Positions 54,304-63,239 of a stretch of 64,000 nt of DNA are shown one piece after another (the stretch's first letter is position 1; every line of letters begins with the position of its first letter). The position numbers and the translations under genes are program-made. Under the pieces are notes generated by a model. It saw only the letters and a list, made by a program, of their open reading frames with translations, was not told the DNA's origin and did no database searches. The DNA is taken from assembly GCF_900111015.1 (NCBI RefSeq), contig NZ_FOFS01000003.1:186001-250000 (forward strand), given 5' to 3'. Source of the stretch: Solimonas aquatica. GTDB taxonomy: Bacteria > Pseudomonadota > Gammaproteobacteria > Nevskiales > Nevskiaceae.

Positions 54304-57144
54304 ATGACCGAGAACGCACACGGCTCCGCCGAGCTGACCCGCACGCAGCGCATCCTGCGCGCCATCGAGCCGCTGATCTACGCGCGGCGCACCCTGACCA
54401 TGGCCATCCTGGTGGTGGCGACGCTGCTGCTGGCCTGGCAGATGGTGCAGATCCGCCGCGACGCCGGCTTCGACAAGTCCATCCCGCTCGAGCATCCCTA
54501 CATGCAGGTGCTCAAGCAGTACATGGCCGAGTTCGGCGGCGCCAACACCGTGCTGGTGGCGCTGATCCAGAAGGACGGCAAGGGCGACATCTACAACGAG
54601 AAGTTCCTGCGCTCACTCAAGCAGGCCACCGACGAGCTGTTCTTCCTGCCCGGCGTGGACCGCTCGCGCGTGTCCTCGATCTTCACGCCGGACGTGCGCT
54701 ACATCGAAGTGGTGGAAGGCGGCTTCTCCGGCGGCAACGTGATCCCGGCCGACTACGCGCCCACGCAGCATTACTTCGACGTGGTGCGCGCCAATGTCGG
54801 CAAGGGCGGCCACGTGGGCCGCTATGTCGCCAAGAATCAGGACGGCGCGATGATCTACTCCGAGCTGCTCGAAGTCGATCCGGTCACCGGCGAGAAGCTC
54901 GATTACGAAAAAGTGGCGCGCGGCCTGGAGGAAAAGCTGCGCGGCCACTTCATGAACCCGAAGAAGTACATCTACAAGCTCAAGAAGGACCAGGGCCCGC
55001 TCAAGGCCGGCAGCGTGGTCGGCGAGGGCTATGTGGACTACGGCTGGAAGCTGGCGCTGCAGAGCTTCGAGGTCGCCGATCCCAAGGGCGGCGAGGGCGC
55101 GCCGCCGATCAAGGTCTCCGGCACCCAGGTGAGCTATGACACCGTGGACAACCCGGACTACAACCCGGATCTGTCCGTGCACATCGTCGGCTTCGCCAAG
55201 GTGGTGGGCGATGTCATCGACGCGACCATGCAGGTGGTGCTGTTCTTCCTGCTCACCCTGGTGATGACGCTGATTCTGCTGTGGCTGTACGTGGGCAGCT
55301 TCAAGCTCGCGATCCTGCCGCTGATCTGCTCGGTCACCGCCGTGATCTGGGAGTTCGGCCTGCTGCGCCTGATGGGCAAGGGCCTGGACCCCTTCGCGAT
55401 TCTGGTGCCCTTCCTGATTCTCGCGGTCTCGGTCAGCCATGGCGTGCAGTACGTCAACGCCTGGGTCGGCGAGATCACCATGAACCGCCGCAACAGCTTC
55501 GACGCCTCGCTGGAGACCTGGCGGCGTCTGGCCATCTACGGAACCATGGCGATCATGACCGACGTGGTGGGCTTCGCCCTGATCGGCCTGATCCCCATCG
55601 ACATCATCCGCGAGATGGCGCTCAACGCCACGCTGGGCATGGCCGCGATCATCATCACCAACAAGGTGATGATGCCGATCATGCTCACCTGGGTGGACAT
55701 CGGCGATCCGGTGGCCTTCCAGGACAAGCAGGACAAGCGCGACAGCGTGTTCGATCCGCTGTGGCGGCTGATCTCCAACATGGTCAGCCCCAAGCCGGCG
55801 ATCGTCGCGATTCTGATCGGCGCGGCGCTGTTCGGCTGGAGCCTGTGGAAGGGCGAGGGCCTGCAGGTGGGCGACAGCCAGGCCGGCGTGCCGGAGCTGC
55901 TGCCGGATTCGCGCTTCAACCAGGACATGGCGGCCATCAACCGCAACTTCACCATCGGCACCGACATCTTCAAGATCGTCGCCGAGATGGACGCCGACTC
56001 CTGCGTGCGCTACGACATGATGGAGCAGATCGACCGCTTCGACGCGCACATGGAAAACACCGTGGGCGTGCAGGGCATCCTCTCGCTGCCCTGGGCGGCC
56101 AAGCAGGTGAACTCGGCGTTCTCGGAAGCCTCGCCCAAGTTCCGCGTGCTGCCGCGCAACCAGCAGGTGATGGTGCAGGCGATCACGCCCATTCCCACCT
56201 CCTCGGGCCTGCTCAATGCCAATTGCTCGGCGCTGGCGGTGTTCGTGTTCACCAAGGATCACACCGCCGCCACGCTGGAGCGCATCGTCGAGAAGACCAA
56301 GGCCTTCAACGTCGACAACGCCAAGGAGTTCTACGAGACGCATCCGGACGTCAACGACAAGTACTGCGCCGACAAGCTGCAGGCGCGTCGCGATGTCGGT
56401 GCCGCGCGCGTCAAGCTCGACAAGTACGTGGAGAAGCTCAAGAAGCAGAAGCACGGCATCGGTGAAAGCGAGCTGCAAGCCGACAAGGCGGTGCAGGCCC
56501 TGCAGAAGGATGCCGATGCCGCCAAGGAGAAGTTCGCCAGCTTCGACAAGGCCTGCCCGGTGAACTTCGCGCTGGCCACCGGCAACGTCGGCGTGATGGC
56601 GGCCACCAACGAGGAAGTGCATCGTCTGGAGCGCCCGATCCTGTACATCGTCTACGCCGGCATCATCGTCTGCGTGTTCCTGTCCTTCTTCGAGTGGCAG
56701 TCCATCGTCTCGATCATGCTGCCGCTGGCCCTGGTCTCGTTCATGGCCTATGCGGTGATGACCATTCTCGGCATCGGCATGAAGGTGGCCACGCTGCCGG
56801 TGGTGGCGCTGGCCGCGGGCATCGGCGTGGACTACGGCATTTACGTCTACGCCACGCTGGCCGATGCGGCGGCGGGCGGTTTCAAAATGCGCGATGCCTA
56901 CTTCAAGACCCTGAAGCTCACCGGCAAGGCGGTGGTGTTCACCGGCATCACCCTGGGCATCGGCGTGGCCACCTGGCTGTGGTCGGGCCTGCAGTTCCAG
57001 CGCGACATGGGCAAGCTTCTGGTGTTCATGTTCACCGCCAATATGTTCGGCGCCATCCTGCTGCTGCCGGCCATCGCCTCCTTCCTGATCAAGCCCAAGG
57101 AACTGGCGCCCGGCGAGGAGCCGGTGTTCAAGCCGCGACACTGA
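54304..57144 (+). CDS. MMPL/RND-family transporter with a coiled-coil insertion
   Basis: 946 residues. Layout: one span near 31-50, a periplasmic domain to about 300, five spans (about 300-440), a further span near 500, a second periplasmic domain, and five spans from about 780. It has RND/MMPL features such as VPFLILAVSVSHGVQYVN and AAGIGVDYGIYVYATLAD. A highly charged helical insertion (about 680-755: ADKLQARRDVGAARVKL, KEKFASFDKACP) interrupts the second loop. MMPL proteins move lipids or hydrophobic compounds. It ends the DUF1329-YCF48-MMPL operon. Substrate not known. Confidence 0.9.
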   Translation: MTENAHGSAELTRTQRILRAIEPLIYARRTLTMAILVVATLLLAWQMVQIRRDAGFDKSIPLEHPYMQVLKQYMAEFGGANTVLVALIQKDGKGDIYNEKFLRSLKQATDELFFLPGVDRSRVSSIFTPDVRYIEVVEGGFSGGNVIPADYAPTQHYFDVVRANVGKGGHVGRYVAKNQDGAMIYSELLEVDPVTGEKLDYEKVARGLEEKLRGHFMNPKKYIYKLKKDQGPLKAGSVVGEGYVDYGWKLALQSFEVADPKGGEGAPPIKVSGTQVSYDTVDNPDYNPDLSVHIVGFAKVVGDVIDATMQVVLFFLLTLVMTLILLWLYVGSFKLAILPLICSVTAVIWEFGLLRLMGKGLDPFAILVPFLILAVSVSHGVQYVNAWVGEITMNRRNSFDASLETWRRLAIYGTMAIMTDVVGFALIGLIPIDIIREMALNATLGMAAIIITNKVMMPIMLTWVDIGDPVAFQDKQDKRDSVFDPLWRLISNMVSPKPAIVAILIGAALFGWSLWKGEGLQVGDSQAGVPELLPDSRFNQDMAAINRNFTIGTDIFKIVAEMDADSCVRYDMMEQIDRFDAHMENTVGVQGILSLPWAAKQVNSAFSEASPKFRVLPRNQQVMVQAITPIPTSSGLLNANCSALAVFVFTKDHTAATLERIVEKTKAFNVDNAKEFYETHPDVNDKYCADKLQARRDVGAARVKLDKYVEKLKKQKHGIGESELQADKAVQALQKDADAAKEKFASFDKACPVNFALATGNVGVMAATNEEVHRLERPILYIVYAGIIVCVFLSFFEWQSIVSIMLPLALVSFMAYAVMTILGIGMKVATLPVVALAAGIGVDYGIYVYATLADAAAGGFKMRDAYFKTLKLTGKAVVFTGITLGIGVATWLWSGLQFQRDMGKLLVFMFTANMFGAILLLPAIASFLIKPKELAPGEEPVFKPRH

Positions 57145-57169
57145 AGGGGCGGGTGCGGCCAGACTCCGG

Positions 57170-57202
57170 AGCCCGGATGACAGACGTCATCCGGGCTTTT
57201 TC
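57170..57202 (+). terminator. rho-independent terminator after the MMPL gene
   Basis: The stem AGCCCGGATGAC / GTCATCCGGGCT, with a 4-base loop, is followed by TTTT. It closes the DUF1329-YCF48-MMPL operon. Confidence 0.88.
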
Positions 57203-57377
57203 GTCCAGGGGCGTGCATCATTGCCGCGCTGGACACGAGCAGGCCCCGGGTCGGGAAAGCCCTGACATCGCGCGACGGGTTTTTCGCGCGAAAATCCGAC
57301 GCGACAAGCCCCACAGGCTTGCTCATAATGCAAATCTATTAGATAAGAACGTTTTCTTCGCCGGAGGGGACTCGCTT

Positions 57378-57646
57378 AGGGTTTGTTGACATTCACTTTG
57401 CCCACTGCGTTGCTGCCGCAAATCACGCCAGGCAAGGCGCGAAACGCAGGCTTTGGTGGTTCCAAAGCCAAGTTTCGCAACGCCGCATGGCGTGATTTGC
57501 GGCGCAACCCGAAGGGACGGGGCCGTTTTGCCGCGGGGCGGCGTTGGCAGCCGCTTGCTTGGAACCACCAAGCGGCGCGTCTGCCGCCTTGCCCTGCGGC
57601 AAAACGACCTCCGTCGCAGCGGGCAAAGTGAATGTCAACAGACCCT
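57378..57646. repeat. palindromic repeat element, copy 1
   Basis: A 269-bp element bounded by 26-bp inverted ends (57378-57403 and 57621-57646, 25 of 26 matching). Inside is a perfect 15-bp pair CCGCAAATCACGCCA (57416-57430) / TGGCGTGATTTGCGG (57488-57502) around a second hairpin of GGCTTTGG / CCAAAGCC, and on the right a third hairpin near GGCAGCCGCTTG / CAAGCGGCGCGTCTGCC. No open frame looks real. It is homologous inside to the element at 59133 but has different ends. The rest of the 540-bp gap (57145-57684) holds a terminator and no other visible feature. Confidence 0.85.
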
Positions 57647-57684
57647 GGCGAAGCCGGCGGCGAGCTCTGCTCCTGAGGGTGATA

Positions 57685-59133
57685 ATGTCTTCGCCATCGA
57701 TGTCATCGTCACGGCGGACGCGCCGCTTTTCGTTCGGCCGCTGCTACAAGCTCTGGATGTCCACGGCGTTGCTGGCCGGCAGCTGTGCCGTGGCGGCGCA
57801 GACGACGGAGCCGGCAGCGACGGCGTCCGACGCCGATCTGCTGTCGATCAGCACCGAGGCCCTGCAGCTCAATGCCGCCTATCAGTCGGCGGTCAAGGCG
57901 TACGAGGCCGCGCAGGAGCTGGTGCCGCAGGCGCGAGGCCGGCTGCTGCCGCAGCTTTCCGCATCCGGTGCCTACGACTGGCAGCGCCAGCACGTGGAGG
58001 GCACGCTGTTCGGCTTTCCCGGGGTCGACAACACCGACACCTTCGGCCGCTACTACTACGGTGCGCAGCTCACCCAGGCGGTGTTCAAGCCGCAGCTGTT
58101 CTACGGGCTGTCCACGGCGGAGCTGAAGGTCAAGCAGGCCGAGTACTCGCTCAGTGCCGCGCAGGATGCCTTGCTGATCGAAGTGGCGCAGACCTATTTC
58201 GGGGTGCTCGGCGCCCGTGACGCGCTGTTCGTGGCCAAGGCCAAGACGGTGGCCGTGCAGGAGCAGCTGGATCACGTCAAGGCCCGTGCCGACGCCGGGC
58301 TGGCGACGCTGGCCGACGTCAAGACCGCGCAGGCCTCCTATGAAATCACCGCCGCCGATCTGGCGGACGCGAGCAATACCCTCAGGGCCGCGCAGATGCG
58401 CCTGGAGGCGATCACCGGCAAGAGCTACGCCAAGCTCAAGGTGCTGCCGGACGAGGTGCGGCTGACACCGCCCAATCCGCTCAACGAGCAGGACTGGGTC
58501 ACGCGTGCCGGCACGCAGAATCCCTCGGTGCTGGCGCAGCAGGCGGCGATGGAGGTGGCCAAGGTCGAGGCGCGCGCGGCGCGGGGTGCCCGTTATCCGC
58601 AGATCGACCTGGTGGGCGCCGCCTATGCGCTCAACAGCGACGACAGCGGCAGCGGCATTCCCGGCAAGCGCCGCGAGGATGACGAGCGCATCGGCCTGCG
58701 CATGAATGTGCCGCTGTTCTCCGGCGGCACGGTGAGCGCCACCATCCGGCAGGCGGATGTCCTCAAGGAAAAAGCGGTGTCCGACGTGGAAGCCACGCGC
58801 GCCCGCGTCACCCGTGACACCCGCATCGCCTATCTGATCGCCTCCACGGGACTCACCCGCGTGCAGGCCCTCAAGCGCGCGGTGGAGGCGGCGGTGGACG
58901 CCGAGCAGAGCGCGCGCGCCGGCTACGAGTCCGGCACCCGCAACAACACCGATGTGCTGGACGCGGTGGAGAAGCGCTACGGCGCCGAACGCGACTACGC
59001 CGCCGCGCGCTATCAGTTCCTGATCAATTCCCTGCGCCTCAAGCAGCAGGCGGGCAATCTGCTCACCGCCGATCTGGCGCAGATCAATCAACTCCTGCAG
59101 GACAGCATGCTGCCGCTGGCGCAAGTGCCCTAA
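57685..59133 (+). CDS. TolC-family outer membrane protein, second copy
   Basis: 482 residues from the ATG at 57685, behind GAGGGTG; the frame runs further back but into the repeat element. A signal peptide (about 20-45, LWMSTALLAGSCAVAA) is followed by two outer-membrane-efflux halves: EAAQELVPQARGRLLPQLSASGAYDW, LLIEVAQTYFGVLGARDAL, ADAGLATLADVKTAQASYEI, then GYESGTRNNTDVLDAVEKRYGAERDYA. It is well diverged from the tolC at 45.4 kb. Context with the HlyD-like fusion protein downstream suggests a dedicated export channel. Confidence 0.9.
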   Translation: MSSPSMSSSRRTRRFSFGRCYKLWMSTALLAGSCAVAAQTTEPAATASDADLLSISTEALQLNAAYQSAVKAYEAAQELVPQARGRLLPQLSASGAYDWQRQHVEGTLFGFPGVDNTDTFGRYYYGAQLTQAVFKPQLFYGLSTAELKVKQAEYSLSAAQDALLIEVAQTYFGVLGARDALFVAKAKTVAVQEQLDHVKARADAGLATLADVKTAQASYEITAADLADASNTLRAAQMRLEAITGKSYAKLKVLPDEVRLTPPNPLNEQDWVTRAGTQNPSVLAQQAAMEVAKVEARAARGARYPQIDLVGAAYALNSDDSGSGIPGKRREDDERIGLRMNVPLFSGGTVSATIRQADVLKEKAVSDVEATRARVTRDTRIAYLIASTGLTRVQALKRAVEAAVDAEQSARAGYESGTRNNTDVLDAVEKRYGAERDYAAARYQFLINSLRLKQQAGNLLTADLAQINQLLQDSMLPLAQVP

Positions 59134-59426
59134 GAACTTATCCGTGAATTACGTACGCTTGCGTTGCTGCCGAAAATCGCGCCGGGCAAGGCGCGAAACG
59201 CAGGCCTTGGCCCAAAAGCGATTGACGGGGCCAAGGCCAAGTTTCCCAACGCCGCGCGGCGCGATTTTCGGCGCAACCCGAAGGGACGGGGCCCCCGGTG
59301 GACTACTGGGGCCGCAGGGCGGCGTTGGCAGCCGCTGGCTTGGAATCACCAAGCGGCGCGTCTGCCGTCTTGCCCTGCGGCAAAACGTCCTCCGTCGCAA
59401 GCGCGGGCAATTCACGGATAAGTTCT
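59133..59426. repeat. palindromic repeat element, copy 2
   Basis: A 294-bp element with perfect 18-bp inverted ends (59133-59150 / 59409-59426). Its interior resembles copy 1 (same GCAAGGCGCGAAACGCAGG and GGCGTTGGCAGCCGCT blocks). The inner stem here reads CCGAAAATCGCGCCG / CGGCGCGATTTTCGG, different from copy 1 yet still fully complementary. A short insertion lengthens the middle and right parts. It fills the entire gap between tolC-2 and the next gene. Confidence 0.85.
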
Positions 59427-59439
59427 AAACGCGACGCGC

Positions 59440-61758
59440 ATGTACACGAGTCGTTATCGCAAGCTGCAGGTGGCGCGTTACAGCGCCTTGCCGGACGGCG
59501 GCCAGGAGCTGGCCGGCCCGGATCCGCAGCAGGCGCCGCTGCGCGTGACGGCGGATCACTACCGCATCGCGCAGATGTTCGACGGGCGCAGCAGCGGCGA
59601 GGCGATCTGCGCGCGTGTCGAAGCCGAGTTCGGCACGCGGCCCTCGCGGCGCGCGCTGGAGGCTTTCGCCGCGCAGCTGGCGGTGACCGGCGTGCTGCTG
59701 GCCGGCTATGCCGAGCCGCTGCCGTCGGTGACGCTGCTGGAGCCGCAGCTCGATACCCGCGTGGACCCGGCGGACAGCGGCCCGCTGCTGCCGTCCACTG
59801 CGCCGGGTTCACTGACCGGCCCGGGCCTCATGGACGGCCTGCTGGAGATCGTCACCGACGCGCGCCGGGAGCAGAAGCCGCCGCTGCTGCAGCTGCAGCC
59901 GCGCCTGTGGGTGGCGTGCGGACGTCTGCTCAACTGGCCGCTGCACAGCCCGCTCACTGCCCTGTTGTTCGTGGCGCTGCTGCTGGCGCTGGTGTTCGGT
60001 CTGCAGCAGCACTATCTGCGCGGCGCCGTCTCGCTGTTGCTGCTGCGCAATCCGCTGCATCTGCTGATTCTGCTGCCGCTGGCCTGGGCCGTGCTGCAGA
60101 GCTTCAGCGCGGCGGCGCGTGCGGCGGCGGTGGCCGACTTCGCCGGCGTGGCGCCGGCCATCGAGCTGCGCCTCAACGAGCTGCACATTCCGCATCTGCG
60201 CGTGGACACCAGCGGCCCGGTGGAGCGCGCGCCGCTGGCGCAGCGCCTGCGCATCATCGGCAGCGGCCTGTCGGCGATGGGCGCGCTGATGGGCGCGGGC
60301 ATCTTCTGCTGGTTTCTCAGCCACAGCACCCATCCGCTGATTTCCGCCTACAGCCTGGCCTGCGCGGTGGTGGGCGCCGGCTTTCTGCTGTTCCGGCTCA
60401 ATCCGCTGGTGCGCCGCGACGGTTACTTCCTGCTGGCGCAGTGGGTGGGCATCGCCGATCTGCGCGAGCAGGCCGGCGCCGCCTGGTTCAACTATCTGCG
60501 GCGCGGCTGGGTGGCGCAGAAGCGGGTGCTGCCGAAGAACGTGCTGCGCCTGTACTGGGTGCTGGTGGGCCTGTACTTCGCGGTGCTGATTTATTTCTGG
60601 TCGCTGTCGTTGCGGCTGTTCCTGCGACATTACGGCGGCGCCGGTTTTGTCTTGTTGGTGGTCATGGGGGTTATCGTGAGTCAGACGTTCAAAACGACGC
60701 GTGAGGGCAGCAACCTGGATCTGGGCGCCGTCAAACGCAAACCCTGGTACAAGCGGCGCGCGGCCTGGCTGGCGCTGGCTGCCATCGTGGCGGCGGTGCC
60801 GTATCGCTACGATCCTTCCGGTGACTTCCTGGTGCTGCCCGGTGCGCGCGCCGATGTCCGCGCGCTGATCTCCGGCGACGTGCGCGAGGTGCTGGTCAAG
60901 GAAGGGCAGGCGGTGCAGGCCGGCGAAGTGCTGGCACGGCTCTCCGATGATGAGGAGCGCGCCGCAGTGGCCAGTGCCAAGGCCAAGCTCGCCAAGCTCA
61001 ATTCCGATCTGGCGCTGGCCGGCAAGGGCGGCAAGGCTGAAGAAGTCAGCGTGGCGGAGAGCGCCGTGGAAACCGCGCGCAAGCGCGCGGAAGTGTCCGC
61101 CGAGCAGGCCGCGCGCCTGGCCGCCGCCTACAAGCGCAACTCGGTGACCGCGCAGGAATACGAGCGCATGCGTGGCCAGGCCGATATCGACAAGCGTTCG
61201 CTGGAGGAGGCGCGCAGCCGCCTGAATCTGGTGCGCAGCGCCGCGGCCTCCGATGTCATCGCCTCGATCAAGGCGCAGGTCGGCGAGGCGCAGGCGGCGC
61301 TGGATTACGCGCAGACACAGCTGGAGTACACGCAGATCAAGGCGCCCATCGCCGGCCGCGTGGTGTCCGGTTCGCTGCAGTTTGCACTGGGTGCTTATCT
61401 CAATCGCGGCGATCAGCTCGCCACCATCGAGAGCACCGAGCAGCGTCTGGCCGAGGTCAAGCTGCCGGAAGCCGGCATCGATCAGGTGCAGGTGGGCAAG
61501 TCGGCCTGGGCCAAGGTCTGGGCGTTTCCCTCCAGCAGCTTCGGCGGCAAGGTGCTGAGCATCGCGCCCAATGCCGAGGACGGCCCTTACGGCAAGGTGG
61601 TGCGCGTGCAGGTGGAGCTGCAGGACCCCGATCATCGGCTGCTGCCCGGCATGACCGGCAATGCCAAGCTGCAGGGTCACTGGTATCCGGCGGCGGTGGT
61701 GTTCACCCGCGCGCTGGTGCGTTTCTTCCTGGTTGAAGTGTGGTCCTGGATTCCGTAA
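59440..61758 (+). CDS. PqqD-like + degenerate M50 membrane domain + HlyD adaptor fusion
   Basis: 772 residues. Residues about 1-95 resemble a PqqD-like binding domain (VTADHYRIAQMFDGRSSGEAI). About 165-440 hold six or seven spans like M50/site-2-protease family proteins found with peptide exporters. The third zinc-ligand motif is kept (NPLVRRDGYFLL, N321, D327), but where HExxH is expected (about 219-230) no His is present, so it is probably not a protease. About 445-760 form an HlyD-type adaptor with lipoyl halves (SGDVREVLVKEGQAVQAGEVL and KAPIAGRVVSG) and a coiled coil. Likely exports a product together with TolC-2. Its stop overlaps the next start (TAATG). Confidence 0.82.
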   Translation: MYTSRYRKLQVARYSALPDGGQELAGPDPQQAPLRVTADHYRIAQMFDGRSSGEAICARVEAEFGTRPSRRALEAFAAQLAVTGVLLAGYAEPLPSVTLLEPQLDTRVDPADSGPLLPSTAPGSLTGPGLMDGLLEIVTDARREQKPPLLQLQPRLWVACGRLLNWPLHSPLTALLFVALLLALVFGLQQHYLRGAVSLLLLRNPLHLLILLPLAWAVLQSFSAAARAAAVADFAGVAPAIELRLNELHIPHLRVDTSGPVERAPLAQRLRIIGSGLSAMGALMGAGIFCWFLSHSTHPLISAYSLACAVVGAGFLLFRLNPLVRRDGYFLLAQWVGIADLREQAGAAWFNYLRRGWVAQKRVLPKNVLRLYWVLVGLYFAVLIYFWSLSLRLFLRHYGGAGFVLLVVMGVIVSQTFKTTREGSNLDLGAVKRKPWYKRRAAWLALAAIVAAVPYRYDPSGDFLVLPGARADVRALISGDVREVLVKEGQAVQAGEVLARLSDDEERAAVASAKAKLAKLNSDLALAGKGGKAEEVSVAESAVETARKRAEVSAEQAARLAAAYKRNSVTAQEYERMRGQADIDKRSLEEARSRLNLVRSAAASDVIASIKAQVGEAQAALDYAQTQLEYTQIKAPIAGRVVSGSLQFALGAYLNRGDQLATIESTEQRLAEVKLPEAGIDQVQVGKSAWAKVWAFPSSSFGGKVLSIAPNAEDGPYGKVVRVQVELQDPDHRLLPGMTGNAKLQGHWYPAAVVFTRALVRFFLVEVWSWIP

Positions 61759-63239
61759 TGAGCGCGAGCGGTCAGTCACTGCTGCGCGAGGACTTCCGCC
61801 TCACCGGGCCCAATGGCTTCGGTGATGGCTGGAACCACTACGCGCACAGCATGGCCTGGTTCCGCAACCGCCTGTACGTGGGCACCACGCGCGCCACCAT
61901 GGCGGGCCTGAAGCTCAGCGTGCCGCTGCCGGACATGAAGCCCTGGCCCATCGAGTGCTCGGAGGATCTGTACTCGCTGCCGCGCTGCGCGGAGATCTGG
62001 GAATACACGCCCGAGACCACGCAGTGGCGTCTGGCCTTCCGCTCGCCCACGGTCACCGGCGTCAACGGCCGCCCCGGCGTGCCCAGCTACGTGGGCTATC
62101 GCGGCATGACCGTGTTCCAGGCGCGCGGCGATGCCGAGCCCTGCCTGTATGTGGCCACCTGGTCGCCGCATCTGGCGCATTCGCCCGATCTGTTGCGCAC
62201 CGAGGACGGGCAGACCTTCAAGCCGGTGAAGCGTCCGCCGTTCAATCCCACGGTGCGTTCCTTCCGTACCGTGCAGCCCTTCCAGGGCCGCGTGCATCTC
62301 TCCGCCACCGCCACCGGCACTGCCAAGGGCTTCAATCAGGACCTCGCCTCCGAAGCGGTGATCTACTGCGCCGACGATCTGCTGGGCGACAGCTGGAAAG
62401 CGGCCAGCGCCGACGGCTTCGGCAACAAGAACAATTCCACCGTGTTCGAGATGACCGTGTACGACGGCCATCTCTACGGCGGCACCGCCAACCCTTACAC
62501 CGGCGGCGAGCTGTGGCGCACGCGTGGCGGCTCGCTGCCTTATGAATGGGAGCCGGTGATCACCGAAGGCGCCGACCGTGGCGTGCACAACGAAGTGGCC
62601 GGCACGCTCTGCGAGTTCAAGGGCGCGCTGTATGTGGCCCTGGGCGTGATCAACGGCGGTTATCACCGTGCCTTCAAGATCGGCCCCGCTGCTGCGGAGA
62701 TCATCCGCGTGTGGCCGGACAAGAGCTGGGATCTGATCATGGGCGAGGCGCGGCAGACGCGTCAGGGCCTGAAGTATCCGCTGTCCGGCATGACGCCCGG
62801 CTTCGACAACATCTTCAACGGCTACGTCTGGCGCATGCATGTGCACGATGGCTGGCTGTACGCCGCGACCATGACCTGGGCCATGCTGCTGCCGTTCCTG
62901 CCCACCTACGCCTGGCCGCCGGATGTCAGCGCCGTGCTGCGTCGCTGGGGCGTGAACCGCCTCACCGAAAGCGCCGGCTTTGAACTCTGGCGCACCAACG
63001 ACGGCATCCACTGGGAGCCGGTGACGCGCGACGGCTTCGGCAACAAGTACAACTGGGGCGGACGCACGTTTGCCTCCACGCCGCACGGCCTGTTCGTGGG
63101 CACCGCCAATCCCTTCGGGCCGCGCAGCGCGGTGCTGCGCGACAATCTCTGGCAATACGTCAACAACCCGCGCGGCGGCTGCGAAATCTGGCTGGGCAGC
63201 AAATCGCACGTGCACGAAAAACTGCTGGGTGAGGCGTGA
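61758..63239 (+). CDS. propeller-like repeat protein of unknown function
   Basis: 493 residues, no signal peptide. Several modules combine a WxPV/W-x-xA strand, a FGNK turn, and a (D)G-LYxGT-x-x-GGE(L/I)W strand: DGFGNKNNSTVFEMTVYDGH with TANPYTGGELWRT, and DGFGNKYNWGG with FVGTANPFGP and GCEIWLG; also LYVGTTRA with AEIWEYTP. This fits a beta-propeller. I do not recognise a named family. It is tightly coupled to the fusion protein before it (shared base) and the sulfotransferase-like gene after it (GTGA), so it is part of the same process. Confidence 0.65.
   Translation: MSASGQSLLREDFRLTGPNGFGDGWNHYAHSMAWFRNRLYVGTTRATMAGLKLSVPLPDMKPWPIECSEDLYSLPRCAEIWEYTPETTQWRLAFRSPTVTGVNGRPGVPSYVGYRGMTVFQARGDAEPCLYVATWSPHLAHSPDLLRTEDGQTFKPVKRPPFNPTVRSFRTVQPFQGRVHLSATATGTAKGFNQDLASEAVIYCADDLLGDSWKAASADGFGNKNNSTVFEMTVYDGHLYGGTANPYTGGELWRTRGGSLPYEWEPVITEGADRGVHNEVAGTLCEFKGALYVALGVINGGYHRAFKIGPAAAEIIRVWPDKSWDLIMGEARQTRQGLKYPLSGMTPGFDNIFNGYVWRMHVHDGWLYAATMTWAMLLPFLPTYAWPPDVSAVLRRWGVNRLTESAGFELWRTNDGIHWEPVTRDGFGNKYNWGGRTFASTPHGLFVGTANPFGPRSAVLRDNLWQYVNNPRGGCEIWLGSKSHVHEKLLGEA

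Noticed and set aside
54613-57141. An 842-codon minus-strand frame opposite the MMPL gene
   Set aside because: Same antisense effect; the sense strand encodes a full RND-type protein.
57544-57684. N-terminal extension of TolC-2 by 47 codons
   Set aside because: The extension is translated from the palindromic repeat; the ATG at 57685 has a good ribosome site and is followed by a signal peptide.
59440-60800. An active M50 zinc protease cleaving leader peptides
   Set aside because: No HExxH is present in the membrane region, although the NPxxxxDGY motif remains.
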